DNA of 64,000 bases from Pseudomonas protegens (lineage in GTDB: Bacteria; Pseudomonadota; Gammaproteobacteria; Pseudomonadales; Pseudomonadaceae): NCBI RefSeq assembly GCF_003363755.1, contig NZ_CP031396.1:2232001-2296000 (forward strand), written 5' to 3'. Below the pieces are notes generated by a model. It was not told where the DNA came from, made no database searches, and saw nothing but the letters and a program-made list of their open reading frames with translations. Shown here piece by piece: positions 1 through 8,873 of the stretch (position 1 is its first letter; every line of letters begins with the position of its first letter). Position numbers and translations under genes: made by a program.

Positions 1-675
1 TTAAAGTCATTTCTCACGTCAAATCGTGCGGACAAAATGACTCTTACGTTCCCAACTAGCGCATGCGACAAAGTACCACTTGGAACATTTTACTACTGCT
101 TGCTACAAGTAGGTTTTAATCAGTCCTCACATGATATTTCAAGTACAGTACATCTGCAGCAAGCATTCGATACGGATGATATATTAAATACTCGTGCACG
201 ACGCATGGTACGTAAAGCAGTGAGTCTTGGAGTATCGCTACAAAACAACGCTAGTTTAGACTTAGCTTGGCCATTACTGGTTAAGAGCCTAGAAAAACAC
301 AATGTCGCCCCCACTCATAGCTATGATGAACTTTCAGAGCTGCTTAAAAAATTTCCTAATAAAATTTCATTCCATATAGCAAGTATTGGATCAGAACCTC
401 TCGGAGGAATATGCGAGTTTGATATCACAGATAAGGTACGCTGCTCTTTTTACATATTCCAGAACAATGAAAAAAGAGAGTACCAAGCTCTATCTCTAGT
501 GATATCAGATGCATTAAAACGCGCAAAGAACGAAAAGTTCGACTACTTTGATTTTGGAACATCGACACAAAAAGGCTTACCACACCCTAGTATTTTCGAA
601 TTTAAAGAAGGCTTTGGTGCAAATGGTTACTTCAGAAAATCTTTTACTCTAGATAATACAGACCATGACACGTAA
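1..675 (+). CDS. GNAT/FemAB-like acyltransferase, 5' truncated by the window edge
   Basis: The reading frame is open from the first base, so the true start lies outside the window; the first internal ATG is at 37. The last ~200 residues look like the C-terminal half of a GNAT/FemAB-like acyltransferase: an Arg-rich helix (TRARRMVRKA), a strand-turn-strand around IGSEPLGGICEF, and an aromatic tail (YFDFGTSTQKG). Such proteins in polysaccharide clusters usually acylate an amino sugar. The end overlaps the next gene by 11 bases, so they are probably co-transcribed. Codon use is very AT-rich, as in the following six genes. The family is inferred from fold-like features; the substrate cannot be named. 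Confidence 0.6.
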   Translation, partial: LKSFLTSNRADKMTLTFPTSACDKVPLGTFYYCLLQVGFNQSSHDISSTVHLQQAFDTDDILNTRARRMVRKAVSLGVSLQNNASLDLAWPLLVKSLEKHNVAPTHSYDELSELLKKFPNKISFHIASIGSEPLGGICEFDITDKVRCSFYIFQNNEKREYQALSLVISDALKRAKNEKFDYFDFGTSTQKGLPHPSIFEFKEGFGANGYFRKSFTLDNTDHDT

Positions 676-1405
676 AATAGTATTGAGTCGTTGCAAATCA
701 GACGATAAAGTTTTATCAAGTCTAAAAAATGAGCTTCGTGAACTAGAGTTCTCATCAAGCCTTGAAGAGATAATCGATGTAGAAAACTCTTTTATAATAC
801 TTTACTCATGGCCTACGATATTATCCGAAGAATTTATAAACAAGCAAACCTGCGTGCTAAACGTGCACAACTCGCTGCTTCCTAAATATCGTGGCAGGCA
901 TGCTTTTACCTGGGCGATGATCAATGGAGAGAAGGAGGTTGGCTATACACTTCATAAGGTTGATGGTGGTATAGACACAGGTGATATTTATGCCCAATTA
1001 ATTATACCTGTGGACTCGCAAATCGATATAAATACTTTATTTGAGATCGCTGAAACGGAACTGGCAAGCTGGCTCCCCAGCAAACTAATTCAAGTAATAG
1101 AAAAAAAAGCAATACCAAAAAAACAAAACAATAATAAGGCAACATACTTTAGAGCTCGTCGCCCTGAAGACTCTATGATAGATTTGTCTCAAAGCTATGA
1201 AAAAATTTACAATTTTATACGAGCTCAACGCCCACCCTACACAAAGGGAGCATACTTAGAAATTCATGGTTCGAGATTATACTTCGGTGAAGTAAAAAAA
1301 ATACCTTCTGGCACGCTAAAAAATAAAGATTTTATAATCAATGACGATATATCCATAATAATCAGGTGCCTAGATGCTGAAATTGAACTGTACCGAGCTT
1401 GTTAA
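665..1405 (+). CDS. Formyltransferase-family protein (probable sugar N-formyltransferase)
   Basis: A 246-residue protein with the formyltransferase core: VLNVHNSLLPKYRG carries the Asn and His of the catalytic triad and the HxSLLP motif, and GGIDTGDI supplies the Asp. It is shorter than methionyl-tRNA formyltransferase (about 310 residues) and sits between glycan genes, which fits the sugar N-formyltransferases that use 10-formyl-tetrahydrofolate to formylate amino-deoxy-sugar nucleotides. It overlaps the upstream gene and its stop abuts the next start. Family is clear from the motif; the sugar substrate is an inference from context. Confidence 0.8.
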   Translation: MTRKIVLSRCKSDDKVLSSLKNELRELEFSSSLEEIIDVENSFIILYSWPTILSEEFINKQTCVLNVHNSLLPKYRGRHAFTWAMINGEKEVGYTLHKVDGGIDTGDIYAQLIIPVDSQIDINTLFEIAETELASWLPSKLIQVIEKKAIPKKQNNNKATYFRARRPEDSMIDLSQSYEKIYNFIRAQRPPYTKGAYLEIHGSRLYFGEVKKIPSGTLKNKDFIINDDISIIIRCLDAEIELYRAC

Positions 1406-2635
1406 ATGAATAAGAGAAAAAAAAACTCGAAAGGGAAGGTCGTTTTCTTCACTTATAAAAACTATAGAAATAACCCAATGCTGAAAATGTATACTAGTGC
1501 GTTCAAAACAAGGTACGACTGCCTAGTATCATGCTTCGATAGTAAAACAACACCTCCTGAAAAAGACATTCAGCTCACCAACATCTCAATCAATCACTGG
1601 GAATATATAAGAGCACTTTACAGAAAGTCCCCCATAGAATTAAAAAATCTTCTTAAGAAAATAAAATTCATAAAAAAAATTTCACTCTACCTTTTAACAC
1701 TTTTGTTTATTGTAAACTTCATCATCAATAACTTTATTTTTCTAGCTAAGCAATTTCGCTTTGTTAAAAGTGGTGTCAGATTAGTATTCGCTGTAGATGG
1801 AGACTACTTGCTAGCCTCATGGCTTACGGCAAGATTGCTTGGCGCAAAATTCTATTACTTCGTTTACGAAATATGGCCTGATCAATACCCGGTTACCTCA
1901 TTAGTTGATCGTGCAGAAAAGAGTGCTCGTACAGCTTTAGAGTACTTTTTCTGTAACCGTGCAGACAAAGTAATAACTGTACAAGATGTCGTCTCCAAAT
2001 ATATAAGACGGAAATATCATCTTAACAATAACGTCATGGCGACGATACCTGTATGCCCAGACAAATATTCCGCTACAACTTTCTCTGTAGAGACGCCTTT
2101 AAAACTTCACTATCATGGTGCATATCAAGCATCTCGCGGGTTAGATGAACTAATTCTTGCCTTCAAGCAAGTTAGCTCTGCAACCCTATATCTCCGCGGA
2201 GTTGGTGATTATGAGAAAGTTTTACGAGATCTAGTTATCAAAGAAAATTTGACAGAGCGGATTTTTTTTCTAGACGCAGTACCCTCCGATCAACTTGTGT
2301 CAAACTCAGTAAGTTTTGATGTCGGAGTAATCCTGGCATCGCCCAATACCGGCAACGGAAGAATGTGTGTCGGCTTTAAACTTTATGAGTATATAAATTC
2401 AGGCTTAGCTGTTCTTGCCCCCTCCTCTCTCCCCCTGATGAACGTGCTCAGAAAGAGTGGTTGTGGAGTAACCTACGGATGGCCAAATTCAAATAAAATA
2501 GCGGCTCAAATAGAACTCATGAAGTCGGATATCAGTGCTGTAATGGAAATGAAAAAAGCAGCAATAAAACTGAGCCGTACTTATAATTCTGAATATCAAA
2601 TCGATCGACTCCTTAAACTGACAGACTTATCATGA
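1406..2635 (+). CDS. Glycosyltransferase (GT4-like)
   Basis: A 409-residue protein with a two-Rossmann GT-B layout. The C-terminal half has LHYHGAYQASRGLDEL followed by a donor-site segment GFKLYEYINSGLAVLAP, whose Glu corresponds to the conserved acidic residue of family 4 glycosyltransferases. A hydrophobic stretch near residues 90-115 suggests membrane association. The ATG follows the previous stop directly and the end overlaps the flippase start by four bases (ATGA). It likely adds one sugar of the repeat unit on the cytoplasmic face; donor and acceptor are unknown. Confidence 0.78.
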   Translation: MNKRKKNSKGKVVFFTYKNYRNNPMLKMYTSAFKTRYDCLVSCFDSKTTPPEKDIQLTNISINHWEYIRALYRKSPIELKNLLKKIKFIKKISLYLLTLLFIVNFIINNFIFLAKQFRFVKSGVRLVFAVDGDYLLASWLTARLLGAKFYYFVYEIWPDQYPVTSLVDRAEKSARTALEYFFCNRADKVITVQDVVSKYIRRKYHLNNNVMATIPVCPDKYSATTFSVETPLKLHYHGAYQASRGLDELILAFKQVSSATLYLRGVGDYEKVLRDLVIKENLTERIFFLDAVPSDQLVSNSVSFDVGVILASPNTGNGRMCVGFKLYEYINSGLAVLAPSSLPLMNVLRKSGCGVTYGWPNSNKIAAQIELMKSDISAVMEMKKAAIKLSRTYNSEYQIDRLLKLTDLS

Positions 2636-4035
2636 GCATAAAAGTAGGTAGAGACATATTCACCTATGGTATTGGGGAGCTCATATTCAAACTTCTCCCA
2701 ATACTAATTCTTCCTTTCATTGTTAGAAATTTAGATCAAGCTGAGTTTGGGGCAGCCGAACTAATGCTGACAATCATGAATTCATTTATTATTTTTTTGT
2801 GTTTTGGATCCGGCAGCGCCATTCACAGGTATTATAACGATCCGAAGTTTTCACTCAAGGAACGGTCTGAAATAATTAGCACTAGCTTTCTATTTGTTAT
2901 ATTTATAACAACTCTATCCTTAGCAATCCTATTCTTATTCTATGACTACCTCATCCTAAAACTAAACCTCTACACCTTTAAAGATTACAAATTAATTTTT
3001 GCATTATTTATTATCTTTTCCATTTTTGGTCAACTGACATTAGACGTGATCAGAATCCGAGGAGAACCATTACAGTACCTGCTTGTAGCAGGATTAGCTC
3101 GTATTGGCGGAGGTCTCTTATGTTTAGTTTTTGTAGTTTTTTTAAGCTTCGGAGTCAAAGGCTACTTATCTGCTCCAATTATAGCCACAGCCTCAGCGCT
3201 TATAGTTGGTATTTTATTAATCCGCAGCGATCTTTCAGCATCTTTTAAATGGAATAGCTTAAGAAAAGTCGTTTCTTATGGATGGCCATTCGCACTTCTC
3301 GCCCCACTCCAATGGCTAATTTCAGGATTGGACAGATATCTGATTGCTAGTGATGCTGGACTAGCTACTCTTGGAAGCTATGCAATGGCTGCAAAAATAG
3401 CGACCATGATAGGACTCATGTTTGCTTCCATCTTATCCGCATGGGGTCCATCTGCTGCGCGCCTACAAGCAATATCTAAATCTAACTTTCTAGCACTCCA
3501 TAAAATGGTGTTTTATGGATGCTTGACTGCATTTTTTGCTACTTGCCTACTATTGCACTGGTTTTCGAATTGGGGAATAATACTCCTGTTTTCTGAAATA
3601 TATTCAGAGTCACATTATTATGTTTTGCCCCTTGTTATTGGTAGCTCACTACCAATGGTATCCGCAACTCTATATACATATATATCCCTCAGCGGAAAAA
3701 CATATACTTACATTCTGATTAATATAGCAGGTGGAGGATTGGCACTTATCCTTAACTTAATATTAATTAATAGAATTGGAGCACTCGGCGGGGCAATTTC
3801 CTCTGCCCTTGTAGGTATTAGCATATTTTTACTCAACTACTTTGCAGCTGTAAAATATGGCTTCTCAAGATTTACAACTTATGAGCTCCTGTCATTTGCT
3901 TTAGGTATAACTACAGTATTCACACTGGCAACTACCTCTAAGTACGAAATTTTTCTTATTATTTTAAATTCAATTGTTATATTATATTTTCTTATGCGCT
4001 TTTTTTCCTCGTTAAAAAAAGTACGCGAGCTGTGA
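2632..4035 (+). CDS. Wzx-like polysaccharide flippase
   Basis: A 467-residue, almost wholly hydrophobic protein with about 12-14 membrane segments and short charged loops, matching the MATE/polysaccharide-transport family (Wzx). It opens with a typical GIGELIFKLLPILILP segment. It would flip an undecaprenyl-linked repeat unit across the inner membrane for Wzy-dependent assembly. It overlaps the glycosyltransferase upstream by four bases. Wzx proteins are poorly conserved, so the call rests on topology, length and context. No Wzy polymerase is recognisable in the window; it may lie upstream. Confidence 0.8.
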   Translation: MSIKVGRDIFTYGIGELIFKLLPILILPFIVRNLDQAEFGAAELMLTIMNSFIIFLCFGSGSAIHRYYNDPKFSLKERSEIISTSFLFVIFITTLSLAILFLFYDYLILKLNLYTFKDYKLIFALFIIFSIFGQLTLDVIRIRGEPLQYLLVAGLARIGGGLLCLVFVVFLSFGVKGYLSAPIIATASALIVGILLIRSDLSASFKWNSLRKVVSYGWPFALLAPLQWLISGLDRYLIASDAGLATLGSYAMAAKIATMIGLMFASILSAWGPSAARLQAISKSNFLALHKMVFYGCLTAFFATCLLLHWFSNWGIILLFSEIYSESHYYVLPLVIGSSLPMVSATLYTYISLSGKTYTYILINIAGGGLALILNLILINRIGALGGAISSALVGISIFLLNYFAAVKYGFSRFTTYELLSFALGITTVFTLATTSKYEIFLIILNSIVILYFLMRFFSSLKKVREL

Positions 4036-4051
4036 GGGAGAGACTTTATCA

Positions 4052-5941
4052 ATGTGCGGAATTTTAGGCGGTAACTGGCAACAAAATACTTCAAAATCTG
4101 ATCAAGCAATCCAAGAAGCTCTTTCAACTTTGAAAAATCGAGGGCCTAATGATCAAGGTTTTGAACGATACGTCCATCATGATAGGGAAACTTTGCTCGG
4201 ACACACTCGACTGTCTGTACAGGACACTTCTTCAGCTGGCCATCAGCCAATGCACTCCAGTGATGAAAATTTCACTATAGTTTTCAACGGTGAAATCTAC
4301 AACTTCAAGGAGTTAAGAAAAGAGCTCTCTAGCACTACCGGCGCACTATTTAACTCTGAGTCAGATACAGAAGTACTATTAGCAGCTTGGCAACATTGGA
4401 AAGAAGGTTGTCTCAGCCGGTTGAAAGGGATGTTTTCATTTGTCATTTACAACCGCAAAGATAAAACTCTAACATGTGTAAGAGACCAATTTGGTATCAA
4501 GCCTTTTTTTTATACCCAAGAAAATAAAGATTTTTTGTTTTCCTCAGAGCTACCTGCTCTACGAAAATTGAAAACAAAAAAATTTGAGCTTAATACTCAA
4601 CGGGCATATGACTATCTGGTTCATGGAGACTATGACTCCAAAAGTTCGACATTTGTCAAAGACATTTATCAGCTAATGCCAGGACATTTAATAAAACTGA
4701 ACACCTCCACAGGAGTTGTATCTGCTCCTCAGCAATGGTGGGTTCCTAATGTAGAGCAAACATCTGTATTGAGTTTTTCAGATGCTGCTGATGAACTACG
4801 TGAGCGCTTTCTGGATAATATAAAGCTACATCTTAGAAGTGATGTGCCGTTGGGTGCTGCTCTCTCAGGTGGGGTAGATTCTTCGGCAGTTGTCTGTGCA
4901 ATGCGTAAGATAGAACCAGACGCAGTCATTAGTACGTTCAGCTTCATTGCTAAAGACAGTACAGTATCCGAAGAGTCATGGGTTGATTTGGTTAATCAAC
5001 ATGTTGGGGCAAAAGCATATAAAGTGTTTGTAAGTCCTCATGAGTTAGCCAATGATCTCGATGATATGATACTTGCTCAAGGTGAGCCATTTGGAAGCAC
5101 CAGTATTTATGCGCAATACAGAGTATTCAAACTAGCGAGAGAGAGTGGCATCACCGTAACTCTTGACGGTCAAGGTGCTGATGAACTGCTTGCAGGTTAC
5201 CATGGATACCCTAGTAAACGCATAAAGAGCATGTTGGAACAGCGACAATACTTGAAGGCATTAAACTTTGCTAAAGAATGGTCAAAATGGCCTGATCGAG
5301 ACTTAAAGCATTGTTTAAAAACGGTAATCGCGGAGTGCGTAGACGGCCCAGTATACGAACTGCTCCGACGCGGAAATGGTATGCGTACCAAACCAACGTG
5401 GATTGATACTGATATCCTACGCGAATCGGGAGTTGTTATTGGATACCCGCGTCAAAAGTCACCTTATGATATAACTGGACGTAAACTCGCCTCTGAGCTT
5501 GCTTTCTCCCTGAGCCACCGTGGACTTCAGTCACTACTAAGACATGGTGACCGAAACTCAATGCGTTTCTCCATAGAAAGTCGAGTACCGTTTCTCACCA
5601 GTGACATGGCAGATTTTCTTCTTTCGCTCCCAGAAAACTACCTGATTTCTCAACAAGGAGAAACTAAATCAGTATTCCGAGCAGCAATGCGAGGCATCGT
5701 GCCCGATGCCATTCTTGATCGCAGAGATAAGATAGGCTTCTCTACACCAGAACAAGTATGGTTGACCCATTTGGCCGATCAGATACGGGAATGGCTAAAA
5801 ATTGACCTTGGGCTTCCGTTCCTTGATCAATCCGCCATATTAAAAGAGTTTGATAAAATAATTTCAGGGAAAGCACCTTTTAGCTGGCAAGTATGGCGCT
5901 GGATTAATTTTATTCGCTGGCACCAACATTTTTTCGGGTGA
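4052..5941 (+). CDS. asnB: AsnB-type glutamine-hydrolysing amidotransferase
   Basis: A 629-residue asparagine synthetase B homologue. It begins MCGILGG, so Cys2 is the glutaminase nucleophile. NRGPNDQG, GHTRLS and FNGEIYNF follow in the N-terminal domain. The ATP-pyrophosphatase signature LSGGVDSSAVV and LDGQGADELLAGY lie in the synthetase domain. In O-antigen clusters such enzymes (WbpS-like) are believed to amidate a uronic acid of the glycan rather than make free asparagine. Sixteen bases separate it from the flippase gene and the next gene overlaps its stop. Family certain; the glycan-amidating role is inferred from location. Confidence 0.88.
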   Translation: MCGILGGNWQQNTSKSDQAIQEALSTLKNRGPNDQGFERYVHHDRETLLGHTRLSVQDTSSAGHQPMHSSDENFTIVFNGEIYNFKELRKELSSTTGALFNSESDTEVLLAAWQHWKEGCLSRLKGMFSFVIYNRKDKTLTCVRDQFGIKPFFYTQENKDFLFSSELPALRKLKTKKFELNTQRAYDYLVHGDYDSKSSTFVKDIYQLMPGHLIKLNTSTGVVSAPQQWWVPNVEQTSVLSFSDAADELRERFLDNIKLHLRSDVPLGAALSGGVDSSAVVCAMRKIEPDAVISTFSFIAKDSTVSEESWVDLVNQHVGAKAYKVFVSPHELANDLDDMILAQGEPFGSTSIYAQYRVFKLARESGITVTLDGQGADELLAGYHGYPSKRIKSMLEQRQYLKALNFAKEWSKWPDRDLKHCLKTVIAECVDGPVYELLRRGNGMRTKPTWIDTDILRESGVVIGYPRQKSPYDITGRKLASELAFSLSHRGLQSLLRHGDRNSMRFSIESRVPFLTSDMADFLLSLPENYLISQQGETKSVFRAAMRGIVPDAILDRRDKIGFSTPEQVWLTHLADQIREWLKIDLGLPFLDQSAILKEFDKIISGKAPFSWQVWRWINFIRWHQHFFG

Positions 5942-7077
5942 AAATCATGACTAACATACTAATAATTTCGTTTTCCCCCATAAAAACTGACCCTCGCGTG
6001 ATGCGTCAAATTGACTCACTAAGAGGTTCATATCATTTAACTGTTGCCGGATTTGGTAGCTCTCCGTACCCAGATATTGAGTTTATCGACATCAGCTCTA
6101 TAGGTGCTCATTTTTTTAAAAAAGTCTTGAAAGGGACTTTACTTATATCCCAATGCTTCGAAACTTATTACTGGAAAATGCCCTACGTCCTAAAAACCCT
6201 TAATTTACTACAAGGGAAAAGATTTGACTGTGTATTGGCAAACGATATAAACAGTTTGCCGCTTGCTCTTCGCCTAGCAGGAAAATCCCCAACATTTCTT
6301 GATGCCCACGAGTACTCACCAAAGGAATTTGAAGACCGCTTTATTTGGCGTTTATTTTTCTCAAAATTCTACGAATACATTTGTAAAAAGTACATCCCCA
6401 AAGTTTCTGTAATGTCTACTGTTTGCACGGGAATAGCTGAGGAATATGAAAGAAATTTCGGAGTACATTCTAATGTTGTCCTGAACGCACCGGCTTACAG
6501 CGAGCTATCACCAACACCAGTTATGGAAGGAGTCATCCGCTTAATCCATCACGGCGCAGCTATTAGTTCAAGAAATCTCGAACTAATGATCGAAATGATG
6601 GACTATCTTGATGAACGCTTCACTTTGGACCTCATGTTAGTAGACAACGGAAGCGGTTACCTTGAAACATTAAAAGAAATGGCAGCCAAGAATAAGAAAA
6701 TCAAATTTCGCCCGCCTGTCGACATGAAAAAAATATCGTTCGAAATCAACAACTATGATATCGGCTTATTCTTGTTACCCCCCGTAAACTTCAACTACAA
6801 GTATGCACTTCCCAATAAATTTTTCGAGTTTATCCAAGCCCGCCTTGCCATTGCTATTGGTCCTTCTGACGAAATGGCTCGACTAACAAAAAAATATAAC
6901 CTGGGTATAATCAGCGACGATTTTTCGCCAAAAAACATGGCACACAAACTGTCTCAGCTGACATCAAAAGATATCTATCGAATGAAAGAGTCGGCCAACT
7001 TAGCGGCCAAAGACTTAAATGGCGACTCCACAAAAAAATTTATATTTGATACTGTAAAAAAACTCTTAAATAGTTGA
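5938..7077 (+). CDS. Glycosyltransferase (GT-B, GT4-like)
   Basis: A 379-residue GT-B type protein. The N-terminal part has the ISFSPIKTDPRVMRQ opening often seen in GT4 proteins and a buried VLANDINSLPLAL strand; the C-terminal part has LIHHGAAISSRN and LPNKFFEFIQARLAIAIGP, the donor-binding region. A GTG at 5938 overlaps the upstream stop, and an ATG at 5947 is equally possible. The coupling suggests one transcript with asnB. Sugar specificity cannot be read from the sequence. Confidence 0.75.
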   Translation: MKIMTNILIISFSPIKTDPRVMRQIDSLRGSYHLTVAGFGSSPYPDIEFIDISSIGAHFFKKVLKGTLLISQCFETYYWKMPYVLKTLNLLQGKRFDCVLANDINSLPLALRLAGKSPTFLDAHEYSPKEFEDRFIWRLFFSKFYEYICKKYIPKVSVMSTVCTGIAEEYERNFGVHSNVVLNAPAYSELSPTPVMEGVIRLIHHGAAISSRNLELMIEMMDYLDERFTLDLMLVDNGSGYLETLKEMAAKNKKIKFRPPVDMKKISFEINNYDIGLFLLPPVNFNYKYALPNKFFEFIQARLAIAIGPSDEMARLTKKYNLGIISDDFSPKNMAHKLSQLTSKDIYRMKESANLAAKDLNGDSTKKFIFDTVKKLLNS

Positions 7078-7083
7078 CACAAA

Positions 7084-7953
7084 ATGCTAAGTATTTTGAT
7101 GCCCGCCAAAAATGAAGCTCTTTACATTGAGGCAGCACTTCGTTCCATTGAAAAAATAAATAATCTCGACTTCGAAGTTATTGTTGTCGATGATGGATCT
7201 GATGACGAAACTTTCAATATTGTAGAGAGACTCGCTTTCAGCTTTGTAAAACTCATAAAAAGCGGGGGCGTTGGTAAAGCACAAGCCTTCAATATTGCTT
7301 ATGAGAACGCATCTGGAGATATTTTTATCCTGCTGGCAGCTGACGACTTATTGATTGCAGAAAGTATTCATGAGCGAATCACGCCAATACAGAAAGACGG
7401 CACACCAAAAGTCTCATACTGCAAACTAAAGTCTTTCTCCGCTGATTCAAAATACAATGCAATGACACTACCAAAGAACCCTGCACTGGGTCTTGAGTCA
7501 GGTGGTTGCATGGCGTTTAATCGTTCATTTGCTCAATTGGCTTTTCCAATCCCAAGTTTTTTGCCGAATGAAGACGTGTGGATGATGCTCCACGCACGCT
7601 ACTCTTCCGTCGAAGCAACTCACGTCCCTAAAATTGGAATTTTTTATCGAATTCATGACAACAACAGTTACAAGCGCGGGATCAATTACTCACAAATTAA
7701 CGAACAGATGTGGGTCAGGCAGCGTGCGATATTCTATTTTTACGAACAATACAAACCAAAGCTTTCCCCTCAAAAACAGAGAGCACTTCTTGTAGCATTT
7801 CTTCTACAACTTTTGCGCTATCTTGGTTACTCAAAAATAATATGTTTCATCCCAGAAGCATCCTTAAAGGAACGGGCCAAACTTCTATTAAACTCTTCAG
7901 CTTGGCTTTACTCCATTAGAGAGCGTTTTTATAGCTTTTTCTCTGGACGGTAA
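7084..7953 (+). CDS. Family 2 glycosyltransferase
   Basis: A 289-residue GT-A fold enzyme. SILMPAKNEALYIEAALRSI and VIVVDDGSDDETF are the nucleotide-binding start, LLAADDLL is the DxD-type metal-binding site, and FLPNEDVWMMLHARY is the catalytic ED region typical of GT2 enzymes. It is the last gene of the AT-rich cluster; downstream the base composition changes to that of the rest of the chromosome. It likely adds a sugar to the lipid-linked repeat unit. Family well supported; specificity unknown. Confidence 0.82.
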   Translation: MLSILMPAKNEALYIEAALRSIEKINNLDFEVIVVDDGSDDETFNIVERLAFSFVKLIKSGGVGKAQAFNIAYENASGDIFILLAADDLLIAESIHERITPIQKDGTPKVSYCKLKSFSADSKYNAMTLPKNPALGLESGGCMAFNRSFAQLAFPIPSFLPNEDVWMMLHARYSSVEATHVPKIGIFYRIHDNNSYKRGINYSQINEQMWVRQRAIFYFYEQYKPKLSPQKQRALLVAFLLQLLRYLGYSKIICFIPEASLKERAKLLLNSSAWLYSIRERFYSFFSGR

Positions 7954-7997
7954 ATCGCCGTCATCGTCTAGGTTAGGCTTTATTCAAAGAAGGTGCT

Positions 7998-8015
7998 CCA
8001 GACTAGTACGTCTGG
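7998..8015. repeat. Perfect 6-bp inverted repeat after the polysaccharide cluster
   Basis: CCAGAC-TAGTAC-GTCTGG lies 45 bases after the last cluster gene, where base composition shifts. It is followed 60 bases on by a run of six T (8075-8080) but not by an adjacent T-tract, so it is a weak terminator candidate at best. Confidence 0.3.
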
Positions 8016-8165
8016 GGTCGCCCATAGCAGCCCAGTCTTTGCGAGATCCGCCTCGAACCATGCTGCATGCTGGCTTTTTTAGCAAACCAGTACTCTCATA
8101 CATCCCCTAGAACGCCAGCACCATCGCGCATATCCGCCACCCCGCACGCTCATCCAAGGACCCCC

Positions 8166-8795
8166 ATGTCAGAACAGCACGCCCCACACGCCGACTGGCC
8201 ACCCGCTGGCTGCCCACCCCTGGCCTGGCAGGACCTGCCCGACCAGGGTGCGCGGCTGAGCTGGTACCTGGCGGTCATCGGTGCCTACGGCGCGCTGTGG
8301 GAAGGGCACGTCAACGAGCCTGAATTAACCCCCGTCAGCGAAGAAGCGCTGGTGGCCCTTGAGCAGCGACTGGGCTGTACCTTGCCGCCCTCTCTGCGCG
8401 ACTATCATCGGCAGCTGGGGGTCCTGTCCCTGGCGGAGATCCTTTGCAGCGTAGGCCCCGGCCATACCCCGATCCAGCCTCTGCTGGAGGCCTACCCTGG
8501 CATTGTCGATATCCCCGAGAGCGATCTGGACCTGACACTGGCGCACCAGCTGGTTGCCTTTGGCGACTACCTGGGCAACGGCAACCTGTTCTGTTTCCAC
8601 CGGGACAGCGGCGCGGTCTACTACTTCGATCACGACACCGGCGTAGCGCTGACACGCTTCTTCGACTCCCCCGAGGAGTACCTGGATGCGCTGATGCTGC
8701 TGTGCCTGGCCGAGGTGTACGAGGACGACGACGGCGCCGAAGCGCTGATCAGCCAGCGTTACGGCGACGACTTGGTGCGCAAGTGGCGCTACTGA
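8166..8795 (+). CDS. SMI1/KNR4 (SUKH) family protein
   Basis: A 209-residue acidic soluble protein. I chose the ATG at 8166 because AAGGA lies five bases upstream; in-frame extension to 8067 gives a Pro/Ser/His-rich, non-native-looking leader. The core LEQRLGCTLPPSLRDYHRQLG, a FGDYLGNGNLFCFHRD strand pair and the tail FFDSPEEYLDALML fit the SMI1/KNR4 superfamily, whose bacterial members are often immunity proteins to polymorphic toxins. No toxin gene is adjacent, so it may instead be a stand-alone housekeeping member. Function not known. Confidence 0.75.
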   Translation: MSEQHAPHADWPPAGCPPLAWQDLPDQGARLSWYLAVIGAYGALWEGHVNEPELTPVSEEALVALEQRLGCTLPPSLRDYHRQLGVLSLAEILCSVGPGHTPIQPLLEAYPGIVDIPESDLDLTLAHQLVAFGDYLGNGNLFCFHRDSGAVYYFDHDTGVALTRFFDSPEEYLDALMLLCLAEVYEDDDGAEALISQRYGDDLVRKWRY

Positions 8796-8873
8796 AGAAC
8801 AAGGACCTCGATCTCTACTAACGCCAATGCCGGCGCACAATCTGCGGTTCTTAACCCCGAACAAGGATGCTCC

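Noticed and set aside
8067..8165. Upstream ATG as start of the SMI1/KNR4 gene
   Set aside because: The added 33 residues are Pro/Ser/His-rich, and the ATG at 8166 has a well-placed AAGGA.
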